A stretch of DNA of 64,000 bases from CAZDDB01 sp963843285 (GTDB taxonomy: Bacteria > Acidobacteriota > HRBIN11 > JAKEFK01): contig CAWJJO010000022.1 of the NCBI GenBank assembly GCA_963843285.1, forward strand, positions 1 to 64,000. The letters run 5' to 3'. Positions 51,727-60,094 of this stretch are shown piece after piece. The notes under the pieces are model-generated. The model saw nothing but the letters and a program-made list of their open reading frames with translations, was not told the DNA's origin and did no database searches. The number at the start of each line of letters is the position of its first letter. Positions within the stretch are counted from its first letter, which is position 1. The translations under genes were made by a program, and so were the position numbers.

Positions 51727-53772
51727 CTATTTCGCGTAGAAGAGCATATAAACTGCAAGCAAAACAAAGAAGCTATACAGACTGATCAAGCCGTAATTCT
51801 GCACAAGGCCTGTTTGCACTTTCCGGAGCATTCCGCCAAAGAAGCTGACGATCGCCCCCACAAGATTCACCAGTAGATCTACAATGTTGACATCAAACCA
51901 GGTCGAAACAAGCGCCGTGCGAACCGTCATCCATGCGCTTCCGTTTACAATTCCGTCAATGACCGTGAGATCGAACCAGCTCAAGGCTCTGCAGAGCCCT
52001 TTCACCGGTTGAATGATTACAGCATTATAGATTTCATCCACATAGTATTTATGGAACAACATGCGATAGGCGGGCGCGAATGAGGTCGCCAGTTTTTCAG
52101 CAACTTCCGGCTTCTTGACATAAATGCGATGCGCCAAAGCCCAACCTGCAAGCGCGATTCCAAGGGAGAGTCCCATCAGCCCCCATTCGAGTCCATGCGA
52201 GGCTTCCGCTCCTTCTGCGTGAATCGAACCTGTGACCGGTTCGAGCCAGTGATAGAAGTCGAACGGAATGCTGTGGATCGGAAAGACTTTTGGAAATCCC
52301 ATCCATCCGCCGATGACGGAAAGTACTGCAAGGACGATCAACGGAATCGTCATGGAGCGCGGAGATTCATGGATGTGCTCTTGCGTATGATGATCCATGC
52401 GCGGCTGACCGTAAAATGTGAGATAAATCAGCCGGAACATGTAAAACGCCGTCATCAATGCGGCCGTTGCTCCGATGACCCAGAAGACCTTACTGCCATG
52501 CTCGCTGGTAAATGCCTGCCACAGGATTTCATCCTTGCTGAAGAATCCGGCAAGCGGAAAAATTCCCGCAATCGCAAGAGTTCCAATCAGCATGGTGCGA
52601 AAGGTCGTTGGAATTCGTTTCCCAAGATCGCCCATCTTCATCATGTCTTGTTCGCCGCTCATCGCGTGAATCACGCTTCCGGACCCGAGGAAGAGAAGCG
52701 CTTTGAAAAATGCATGTGTAGTGAGATGAAAGATTCCTACCGCATAAGCGCCCACGCCCATCGCGAGAAACATATATCCGAGCTGGCTGACAGTGGAGTA
52801 AGCGAGCACTCGTTTGATGTCCCGTTGCACCAGACCGATCGAGGCGGCAAAGATCGCAGTAACCGATCCGATGATGGCTACGATCTTCATCGTTTCCGGA
52901 GCCAGAGAGAACAGCGCATTGCACCTTGCGATCATATATACGCCCGCCGTCACCATCGTGGCGGCATGGATGAGGGCGCTGACCGGCGTTGGACCTTCCA
53001 TCGCGTCCGGCAACCAGACGTAGAGCGGGATCTGCGCGGATTTTCCGGTCGCCCCCACGAATAGCGCGAGAGTGATGAGCATGATCAGATGATCGCCGAC
53101 CTGAAACATCTGAGGAGCGCGGGACATCACTTCCGTAAATTTCAGGGTTCCGAAAACAGCAAAAATCGCAAGAATACCAAGCACAAAGCCGAAATCGCCG
53201 ACCCGGTTTACTATAAACGCTTTCTTCCCCGCATCCGCTGCGGACTGGCGTTCGTAATAGAATCCGATCAAAAGGTAGGAACAAAGGCCCACCCCTTCCC
53301 ATCCCACAAACATCGTGAGGAAAGAGTTGCCAAGCACAAGAAGCAACATGGCAAACATGAAGAGATTGAGATACGTGAAGAAACGGTAGTAACCGTCTTC
53401 GTGAGCCATGTAACCGATGGAGTAAACATGGATTAGAAATCCAACTCCGGTGACGATGAGAATCATCACGGAGGAAAGCGGATCCAGCAGAAAACCAAGC
53501 GGAACATCCAATGTCGCATGTTTTCCGGCATCCGGTCCGAGAGTTCTTGCGAAATCGCCTCCCGGGATCCAGTTGTAGACGTCCTTTTCGAAAACCCGGA
53601 TTTCGCTTCCCGCGAGCTCAATGATACAAGCGACAGAGATGACAAAGGACAGGAATACAACGCCGCATGCGATTCCGCCGATGATTTTCTTGGAAAGTTT
53701 CTTGCCGAAAAGACCGTTGAGAAGCGCTCCGATGGCAGGCAGGACAGGAATCAACCAGATGTAATCCAGCAT
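51727..53772 (-). CDS. nuoL: NADH-quinone oxidoreductase subunit L
   Basis: Proton-pumping membrane subunit of 681 residues with about 16 helices. MFVGWEGVGLCSYLLIGFYY, QIPLYVWLPDAMEGPTPVSALIHAATMVTAGVYM and VQRDIKRVLAYSTVSQLGYM identify it. It lies at the start of the block. The rest of complex I is not in this window. Confidence 0.94.
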   Translation of the reverse strand: MLDYIWLIPVLPAIGALLNGLFGKKLSKKIIGGIACGVVFLSFVISVACIIELAGSEIRVFEKDVYNWIPGGDFARTLGPDAGKHATLDVPLGFLLDPLSSVMILIVTGVGFLIHVYSIGYMAHEDGYYRFFTYLNLFMFAMLLLVLGNSFLTMFVGWEGVGLCSYLLIGFYYERQSAADAGKKAFIVNRVGDFGFVLGILAIFAVFGTLKFTEVMSRAPQMFQVGDHLIMLITLALFVGATGKSAQIPLYVWLPDAMEGPTPVSALIHAATMVTAGVYMIARCNALFSLAPETMKIVAIIGSVTAIFAASIGLVQRDIKRVLAYSTVSQLGYMFLAMGVGAYAVGIFHLTTHAFFKALLFLGSGSVIHAMSGEQDMMKMGDLGKRIPTTFRTMLIGTLAIAGIFPLAGFFSKDEILWQAFTSEHGSKVFWVIGATAALMTAFYMFRLIYLTFYGQPRMDHHTQEHIHESPRSMTIPLIVLAVLSVIGGWMGFPKVFPIHSIPFDFYHWLEPVTGSIHAEGAEASHGLEWGLMGLSLGIALAGWALAHRIYVKKPEVAEKLATSFAPAYRMLFHKYYVDEIYNAVIIQPVKGLCRALSWFDLTVIDGIVNGSAWMTVRTALVSTWFDVNIVDLLVNLVGAIVSFFGGMLRKVQTGLVQNYGLISLYSFFVLLAVYMLFYAK

Positions 53773-53823
53773 CGCTTCTACTTTACTTGTTGATGGACGG
53801 AAATCAGTCCGAAAGAACGATTT

Positions 53824-53852
53824 ACAATACTATAACAGGTTGGAATGATCAA
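53824..53852 (-). promoter_or_regulatory. Candidate promoter for the nuoLM-atp block
   Basis: On the minus strand TTGATC (53852-53847), a 17-base spacer and TATTGT (53829-53824), about 50 bases before the nuoL start. Confidence 0.4.
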
Positions 53853-53876
53853 GATGGTAGCGCGGGCGATCCGGTC

Positions 53877-55568
53877 CTAATTCACCACGATGCCGCGGGA
53901 ATCCAGCGAAGGCTGAAAACTTGACGAGCCGGGGAAGAGAGCGGAGACGACGTATCCGCCGGAATCGGCGAAGGGATAGTCAAAGAAAAAACTGCCATTC
54001 GGCCTGGAGGCAGTGATAGCGACGGTTCTCCGCGTAGGAGCTGTCATGAAGATGCGATCTCGTTTGATCTCGGAAACCTGGTTCCAGCTGACAAAGAAAT
54101 ACCCGTTGGCTCTTGCCTCCTGCAGAATGCGCGCTTCGAAACGAACTGTGTAGGTTCGTCCGGGGATCACGACTGCTGGAGTGGAAGTGAGCGAAATCGT
54201 TTGCTGTTTTGAACAGATCGCGGACACACTCTTTTCCGTTCCATTTGTAACAACCGTAACCGGGGCGGTTGAGATGGAAAACCAGAAATCCAGATTGTTA
54301 TTGAAATCTGAATTCGGGATCAGGTTTGTGGTGCTTCCTTTTCGAAACAGTCCGGCGCGATCCAGCAAAAACTGTGCAGGATCGTTGATATTATGAATCA
54401 GTTGTGTGTTTACTCGCGCACCGATCACGGCATAAACCGCTTTTGGCGGCGCCACCAGGTCCCGCGTAAACGTCTGCAGTGCATCTGCCTGTGGTCTGAT
54501 CTGGAGCTCGATCCGGTTTACCGGGATGCCATTTCCTCCTGATTCGATCGTCCCGGAAAAAGACACCGGGGTTCCTCTTGGGGCGGAACCGGGCCCTTGG
54601 AATCTGATCTTGGATTTTGCGCCTTCACTCAGTTGAATCAGATATTCACGCGCGGGAAGGTACCAGTGAAAGCCCGTTGGAAAGCATCCGTTGCGGGATG
54701 CGCGCGTGTTATATCCCCATTCTCCCTGTTGCGCATTATCCACAGTGGGGCCAAACAGGAAATATCTCTGCCATCCAAACACGCGTTTCATCTGCTTGAA
54801 CAGTTGCAGCGTTTCATTTTGACCGGGATACCAGTGCTGGTTCAGCTGCCAGACAAAAATTTTGCGGCTTTTCGAATAGGCTTTGACAACTGGTTTCAGA
54901 TCGATGAGCTGTTCTTCCATCTCTTGCGCGGTCGGATGATCGCACGTGTTTTGGGAAGGATTGCCGTATTTGGAAAGCACACTGATACCCGCGACATCGG
55001 CTTTGAAATACGGGAATGAACCGCAGGCGTCTGACTGTCCGGGGCCCAGAATCGTGATCCATGTTTGCCAGTTGTCATCATAAGCAAATTGGAGAGAGGG
55101 ATACCGGTTGTCCACGTAGTTGATGATCGATCTGAGCTCAGAAAGGACAGTACAAACAGGTCTTCCCAGATTCTTAATGTGGTAAGAGACATATTCGTCC
55201 AGCATGGCGCGCTTGATTCCGAGCGGAACTGCGCAATCGATTGTTTTTTTGATCTCCGTGTCCGTCAGAAACGGATCCAGGAGGATGCCGGTCTTGAAGC
55301 CGCGATCCTGAGCGTTCGATCGCCACCAGGACGTAATCGCCGAACAACTTTCGCGTCCGATAGGAACAATGACCCATCCCATCGGCGGGTTCGGATCACG
55401 GAACACTTCGTCCCATTGCTGCAGGTCCCAATTATTCGGCCGGTAAACGATACCTAGTTCCGGATTGCGAACACGATATGTGGTTGCGGAAGGAGCGAAC
55501 GATGCGAGCAAGAATACGGCGAGAGAAATCACCGCCAGCTTCTTCACCCACCTCATTGAACGTATCAC
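53877..55568 (-). CDS. Secreted protein of unknown function, putative glycoside-hydrolase-like domain
   Basis: Exported protein of 563 residues that I do not recognise. A signal peptide (about 1-29) is followed by ELGIVYRPNNWDLQQWDEVF and a region with strands and helices (LDEYVSYHIKNLG, FAYDDNWQTWI, FVWQLNQHWYPGQ) that reads like a barrel of the glycoside hydrolase type, but no family can be named. From about 330 on there are two beta-rich parts, an Ig-like one (APRGTPVSFSGTIESGG) and a carbohydrate-binding-like one (NLIPNSDFNNNLDFWFS). Start is GTG 55568; ATG 55556 is possible. Confidence 0.7.
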   Translation of the reverse strand: MIRSMRWVKKLAVISLAVFLLASFAPSATTYRVRNPELGIVYRPNNWDLQQWDEVFRDPNPPMGWVIVPIGRESCSAITSWWRSNAQDRGFKTGILLDPFLTDTEIKKTIDCAVPLGIKRAMLDEYVSYHIKNLGRPVCTVLSELRSIINYVDNRYPSLQFAYDDNWQTWITILGPGQSDACGSFPYFKADVAGISVLSKYGNPSQNTCDHPTAQEMEEQLIDLKPVVKAYSKSRKIFVWQLNQHWYPGQNETLQLFKQMKRVFGWQRYFLFGPTVDNAQQGEWGYNTRASRNGCFPTGFHWYLPAREYLIQLSEGAKSKIRFQGPGSAPRGTPVSFSGTIESGGNGIPVNRIELQIRPQADALQTFTRDLVAPPKAVYAVIGARVNTQLIHNINDPAQFLLDRAGLFRKGSTTNLIPNSDFNNNLDFWFSISTAPVTVVTNGTEKSVSAICSKQQTISLTSTPAVVIPGRTYTVRFEARILQEARANGYFFVSWNQVSEIKRDRIFMTAPTRRTVAITASRPNGSFFFDYPFADSGGYVVSALFPGSSSFQPSLDSRGIVVN

Positions 55569-55619
55569 CCTGTTTTTTTAGTATAGTCTTTTCGGGAATC
55601 GTAGGCTATCCTTCTTTTC

Positions 55620-57635
55620 GTGACGACCAGGCTTGATTCAAGAATTGTGAATGCGCTGTTGTATTTCTTCCTTGTCTTTTTTCTGGTGTCGGTTGTCTTG
55701 CCCAAAGATGTTTTTCAGGCGATCAAGAACGTCGTACATCTAAGAATCATCGATCTATTGCGGCTCGCGCTGCTTTTCCTTGCAATCCGGATCGCGCTAC
55801 GGGTGAGGGATTCCCGGTTTTCGTTTCGTGAACTTGAAATCCTACCCTTTCTTCTCTTGTTTCTGTTTTCCACCTACAACCTGTCAAAACTGCAAGACTA
55901 TCGATGGGGCGCCGATGATTCTTTCTACTATTCTTATGTGAGTTCAGCGATCCTGGACCGCGATCTGGATTTTTCAAATCAATACACACTCAGCGGTCTG
56001 AATCATCTGACCGACGAAAAATTTCTTCAGCGCAGGACTGCAGCGGGATTCATGGAAAACATCTTTCCTGTAGGGCTCTCGCTACTCTGGTCCCCCTTCT
56101 TTTTAGCGGGTCACCTGATCGCTCATCTGTGCAATCTTGCGGGGCAGACAGTTGCCATGGATGGCTACAGCAAACCATACACTCACTCGGTGGCCACAGG
56201 GAATCTTCTGTATGTCTGCGCCGGATTATACCTCTGTTATCGTTTGGCGTGTTCGTTCTTTTCCCGGTGGACTTCTTTTGTCTCCACGGCCGCGATCCTT
56301 TTTTGCACCCCTCCATTGTTTTCGTTCTTCAAAATCTTTCACCTTGTTTCGGAACCTCCCTCCATATTTCTGATTGCTCTGTTTCTACTTCTCGTGAGAA
56401 CGCGGGAGAAACCATGGTCCATTCGATTCACCTTTTTACTCGGTGTTCTGGCCGGACTGATGACTGCGGTCCGCTTTCATAATTGCATTGTCCTGTTGCT
56501 GCCGCTGATGCTTCTCTACCAGCGAATGCGGGCCGGAATCCGTTTTCGCGATCAGACCCTGGTGCATGATTCTCTCCGTACGGCCGTTGTTCTCGGATTC
56601 GCGGTATTGATCGGATTTCTTCCGCAATTCATCGCGTGGAGAATTCTTTATGGAAACTGGTTTCTAAACATCCCCGGGGAGTTTCTTCCCTGGTGGAAGA
56701 GTCCATTTTTCCTGGAGACTTTGTTTTCTTCGCGGAAGGGACTCTTTCCATGGACTCCAATTGTGTTGTTGTCCTTGCCGTGGGTGTTCTTGTTTCAGAA
56801 GTCGGACAGGAAATGGGCCTGGACTCTCTGGTGGCTGCTTTTCCTGACGGTATATCTGAACGCTTCTCAGAGGGACTGGTGGGGTTCTTCCGCATTTGGT
56901 GCAAGGAGATTTGCGGGATGGTCTGTAATCTTCGTGATCGGGCTTGCCGCGTTCTATTCACGGCTGATTCGATGGAAGCGAGCAGTCGGGCACTTCTGCA
57001 TGATCGCGGTGATCGTGTTTCTTGCAGGCATGACCGGTTCACTTTCGCGTTCCTATTTCCAGATGGAAGAGTTTGATCATGCGGTGCGGTTTTCCGATGC
57101 TTTTGACGGTGGTTTTTCGCGCGTATACAGGTGGGTGGCGTATCCGCTCGAATTTCCCGTACAGCTTGCTTACAGAATGCGTTACGGAATCCAGATGTAT
57201 GGTCCTTGGAATGAGTTTTTTATTGGAGATGACATTCTTTATTTTCAGGCGAAGTGCCCGAATCTTTTGGGAGATTGTGGCAATCTTATTTTCGGTGAAG
57301 GTTGGAAGTCAGAGAAAGGTATGCGGATTACTACCGCGGATATTGCTGTGATGCGCATTCCCATGTTTTTTAAAGAGAAACCGAATGTGGAGATGGAAAT
57401 GCGGGTCGAGCCTGAACGTGACGTCCGGGATGCCTGGATCGAAGTTTCTTTGAATGGCGTATTACTCCGTTCCCGCAGGGTTCCAGCCCAGGGTGGATTG
57501 ATTCTGGTTCAGCTCACGCGCAGAGAATACTTGAGCAAAGTGAATCTGATCCGTTTGAGAATGTACAGGAAAAGTGCGCCGCAATTGATCCCGGTTGTCG
57601 TTCTGGAGAATTTGAGGTTTACTGGTTCTTCCTAA
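55620..57635 (+). CDS. Polytopic membrane protein, glycosyltransferase-39-like
   Basis: Inner-membrane protein of 671 residues with about 11-12 helices. A first periplasmic loop has YRWGADDSFYYSYVSSAILDRDLDFSNQY, where DD lies where GT39-like enzymes have their catalytic acid. The C-terminal ~170 residues are soluble and beta-rich. The start is GTG 55620. It is divergent from the secreted protein gene by about 50 bases. The donor and acceptor are unknown. Confidence 0.7.
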   Translation: MTTRLDSRIVNALLYFFLVFFLVSVVLPKDVFQAIKNVVHLRIIDLLRLALLFLAIRIALRVRDSRFSFRELEILPFLLLFLFSTYNLSKLQDYRWGADDSFYYSYVSSAILDRDLDFSNQYTLSGLNHLTDEKFLQRRTAAGFMENIFPVGLSLLWSPFFLAGHLIAHLCNLAGQTVAMDGYSKPYTHSVATGNLLYVCAGLYLCYRLACSFFSRWTSFVSTAAILFCTPPLFSFFKIFHLVSEPPSIFLIALFLLLVRTREKPWSIRFTFLLGVLAGLMTAVRFHNCIVLLLPLMLLYQRMRAGIRFRDQTLVHDSLRTAVVLGFAVLIGFLPQFIAWRILYGNWFLNIPGEFLPWWKSPFFLETLFSSRKGLFPWTPIVLLSLPWVFLFQKSDRKWAWTLWWLLFLTVYLNASQRDWWGSSAFGARRFAGWSVIFVIGLAAFYSRLIRWKRAVGHFCMIAVIVFLAGMTGSLSRSYFQMEEFDHAVRFSDAFDGGFSRVYRWVAYPLEFPVQLAYRMRYGIQMYGPWNEFFIGDDILYFQAKCPNLLGDCGNLIFGEGWKSEKGMRITTADIAVMRIPMFFKEKPNVEMEMRVEPERDVRDAWIEVSLNGVLLRSRRVPAQGGLILVQLTRREYLSKVNLIRLRMYRKSAPQLIPVVVLENLRFTGSS

Positions 57636-57655
57636 AATGGATTTTGCGAGGAATC

Positions 57656-57970
57656 ATGGAACGCCGGGCCGCACCGAGAATCGAAATCAGCGTTGAACTG
57701 GAAGGCAGAAAGAATGGCGATGTCTTTCTAGGAACTTCCGTGAACGTCAGCGAGACCGGCATTTTGATTCGGACAAACAAAGCATTGAGGTCCGGTGACA
57801 AAATCACAATCCGGCTGGTTTCTCCCGGTCTACCTGAAATTGTTGGGATCGGGAGTGTGGTTCGCGATGCGGATCTGGGACTGGGAAGACACGGTTATGC
57901 CGTGCAATGGGATCTGACCGCAGAGCAAAAGGATGCTCTCCGTGAAATGATCCAAACTTCCAACGAATGA
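57656..57970 (+). CDS. PilZ-domain protein
   Basis: A 104-residue single PilZ domain. RRAAPRIEISVELEG at the start and NVSETGILI correspond to the RxxxR and (D/N)xSxxG motifs that bind cyclic di-GMP. A GAGGA site precedes ATG 57656. It may link c-di-GMP to envelope or surface functions; no partner is visible. It follows the membrane glycosyltransferase gene by about 20 bases. Confidence 0.88.
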   Translation: MERRAAPRIEISVELEGRKNGDVFLGTSVNVSETGILIRTNKALRSGDKITIRLVSPGLPEIVGIGSVVRDADLGLGRHGYAVQWDLTAEQKDALREMIQTSNE

Positions 57971-58008
57971 TTCGCGACGAGGCGATAGACACGACGACGC
58001 GATAGACG

Positions 58009-59820
58009 CTAATCCGCGATGAGCTTCCGAGCCTCTTCTCTCAATTCCGGATCGGATGCATACAACAAAACTCGTTCGCTTAGCTTTCGCGCTTCCGCGG
58101 ATGCATTCCGACTTCGGAGTGCCCGGGCAAGCCCGATCATCGCATGGTAGTCTTCCGAATCCAGCTCGACTGCTTTTCTGAAATCTGTTTCCGCCAATTT
58201 CCATTGCTTCCGGTCGGCCAGGATGAATCCGCGATACGTATGTGCCGGCCCCAGTCGTGGGTTTGCCAGGAGAGCGCGTTCCAGATACCCGAATGCCTCC
58301 TCCGCTCGATGTAAGCGATATAGTATGATTCCCATCATACTATCATCTAGATACCAGGAGATCCCGGTCTCGGTTTTGTAGTCTTTGAGCGCTTGAAGCG
58401 CCTCGCGGTACTGCCCGGATTTCAAGAGTAGTTCGGCGGCGGCCGGGAGAAGTTCGGGCGCCTGTTTTTGGCGATCCTTCGACAGGTAGACCGCCAGCGC
58501 TTCCTGGGATTTTCCCGATGCCTCCAGCAATGCCCCTTGCCACAGGGAGAAGCATGGACTCTCGCTTTCCCGGGCATATCCACCCAGCGCAGCGAGCGAT
58601 TCTTCAAAGTTTTCCATTCGCGCCGGCAATACAACCTGCCTGAAAAACTCGGCTCCTTCCTGGTTCGTCGGAAGTTCGATCCCTTCGCGTTTTAAGTGTT
58701 CCATGAGATTTCGGGCAGCCATCGAATTTGCCGCTCCGCTATCTGTAAGCCAGAGCGATCCTCTGGTCCGGGCATAATATGCGAACGGCCGACCAAACCA
58801 GAAAGGGGAAGAAAATTCTCCAAAGATTGCTTCGCGATCCACCTGTCGTGTGCTTCCTTTTTCAAATAGCGGAAGTCCGTCGAAGCCCGGCTTCACAGGC
58901 AATTCGAGCAGTTCGAGGATTGTGGGAGCAATGTCAATCAGACTGACCGGCTGTTCGTATTCCTGGTGGCGAGGCAAGATTCCCGGAGCTGCTATCATCA
59001 GGGGAACATGAATCTGTTGCTCCTCTTTTGATCCTGGGGCATCCTCAGCAGGGCATGCGCCGTATGGAGAAGTCAACACGACAATCGAGTTTTGGAACTG
59101 ACCGGATCTCTTCAACAATTGGATAAACTGGCCGATTTGTTCATCGACTGCCGCAGTTTCTCCATCGTACGGATGAACTCGGTAGTGTTTGTCATAAGGT
59201 GGCGGTGGCGAAAATGGCTCGGTTGGCTCGTTGAAATTGAGTAAGACCAGCTGTGGAACATCGCGATGTTGGAGAACCCAGTCCTTTGCGCTTTTGCAAA
59301 CCGCAGCATTTGTGTACGACTCCTTCCATGGGGGAAGCGCCCGATCCCCCGCAGCTGTATCATCGAAAGACGTGACGAGAAAAGAGGGCACACGCAATTC
59401 CGGATCGGCCAGAAAAGCTGCCTTGTGGTATCCATTCTTGCGAAACTCACTTCCCTGAAACAGCGTTAACATGGATCGCCCGAAGCCTCCACAACCGGTC
59501 CTCGGATTCTTTTGAAACGGATACATTCCCGTAAAAATGGACAGATGAGCTGAGAATGAGCTGGTGGCAGGCGAAAATGCATTCGAAAAGCGAACGCCGT
59601 CGTACGCCAAAAAATCGATTGCCGGGGTTTGGCTGTGCTGGTAAAGGTAGCTGCTGAGATGGCTGGAACACAGACCTGTAACCGTTATCAGATAAACATT
59701 TCGCGTCCGCTTTCCTGGCTCTTCACTCCGGCTTCCCATCAGCCGCCTTGTTTCCATCCCGACTCCAAAGAGGACTACAAAACCGAGGATCCAAAGGATG
59801 GTTTTACGCGGTGCGGACAT
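58009..59820 (-). CDS. Catalytically degenerate sulfatase-fold/TPR protein
   Basis: A 603-residue protein with an N-terminal membrane anchor (about 8-25), a sulfatase-like fold (40-390) and TPR helices (400-600). It aligns with 3667-5904 through NVYLITVTGL (residues 41-50) and AHLSIFTGMYPF, but where the active relative has IDTL this one has VTGL, and where that one has ASDHGES this one has TSPYGAC. So metal-binding Asp and the Asp-His pair are gone, and the fold is probably a non-enzyme. ATG 59820 lies seven bases below a TATACT (-10-like), so its transcript may be leaderless. Confidence 0.85.
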   Translation of the reverse strand: MSAPRKTILWILGFVVLFGVGMETRRLMGSRSEEPGKRTRNVYLITVTGLCSSHLSSYLYQHSQTPAIDFLAYDGVRFSNAFSPATSSFSAHLSIFTGMYPFQKNPRTGCGGFGRSMLTLFQGSEFRKNGYHKAAFLADPELRVPSFLVTSFDDTAAGDRALPPWKESYTNAAVCKSAKDWVLQHRDVPQLVLLNFNEPTEPFSPPPPYDKHYRVHPYDGETAAVDEQIGQFIQLLKRSGQFQNSIVVLTSPYGACPAEDAPGSKEEQQIHVPLMIAAPGILPRHQEYEQPVSLIDIAPTILELLELPVKPGFDGLPLFEKGSTRQVDREAIFGEFSSPFWFGRPFAYYARTRGSLWLTDSGAANSMAARNLMEHLKREGIELPTNQEGAEFFRQVVLPARMENFEESLAALGGYARESESPCFSLWQGALLEASGKSQEALAVYLSKDRQKQAPELLPAAAELLLKSGQYREALQALKDYKTETGISWYLDDSMMGIILYRLHRAEEAFGYLERALLANPRLGPAHTYRGFILADRKQWKLAETDFRKAVELDSEDYHAMIGLARALRSRNASAEARKLSERVLLYASDPELREEARKLIAD

Positions 59821-59875
59821 ACAGCCGTAGTATAGCAGCGCGATGCCATAAATCTTGAAGATACAGCACCTTCGG

Positions 59876-59905
59876 CTTGACACGACTGCGGAGCCACAGA
59901 TATAA
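59876..59905 (+). promoter_or_regulatory. Sigma-70 promoter of rpsA
   Basis: TTGACA (59876-59881), an 18-base spacer and TATAAT (59900-59905), a perfect pair of consensus boxes. The expected transcript has a leader of about 180 bases before the rpsA start. Confidence 0.85.
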
Positions 59906-60094
59906 TGTTGCTGCCTCAGAGGCTCCCTCGAACCGTCGCAGGGCGGAACTGGCGCATGCCATGATTCCCTCTCTGTTGCCGGGGACGACAATCCGCAATC
60001 AAACTACGGGAGTTCAGAGATCGATTTTGTCAGGCGCTTTGCATCTGAAGATCGTTCTAAGAGCTCGGTTTTGGATAAGGAGGTCCACCCCAAC

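Noticed and set aside
52129..53064. Open frame of 311 codons opposite nuoL
   Set aside because: Antisense shadow, rich in His, Arg and Asp, typical of reverse reading of a membrane gene.
58315..58350. TATAGTATGAttcccTCATACTAT hairpin, with AGTACTAT-like words at 8409, 30609 and 43636
   Set aside because: All lie within coding sequence and share little beyond Ser-Thr-Ile type codons; probably chance, though a word-count test could check.
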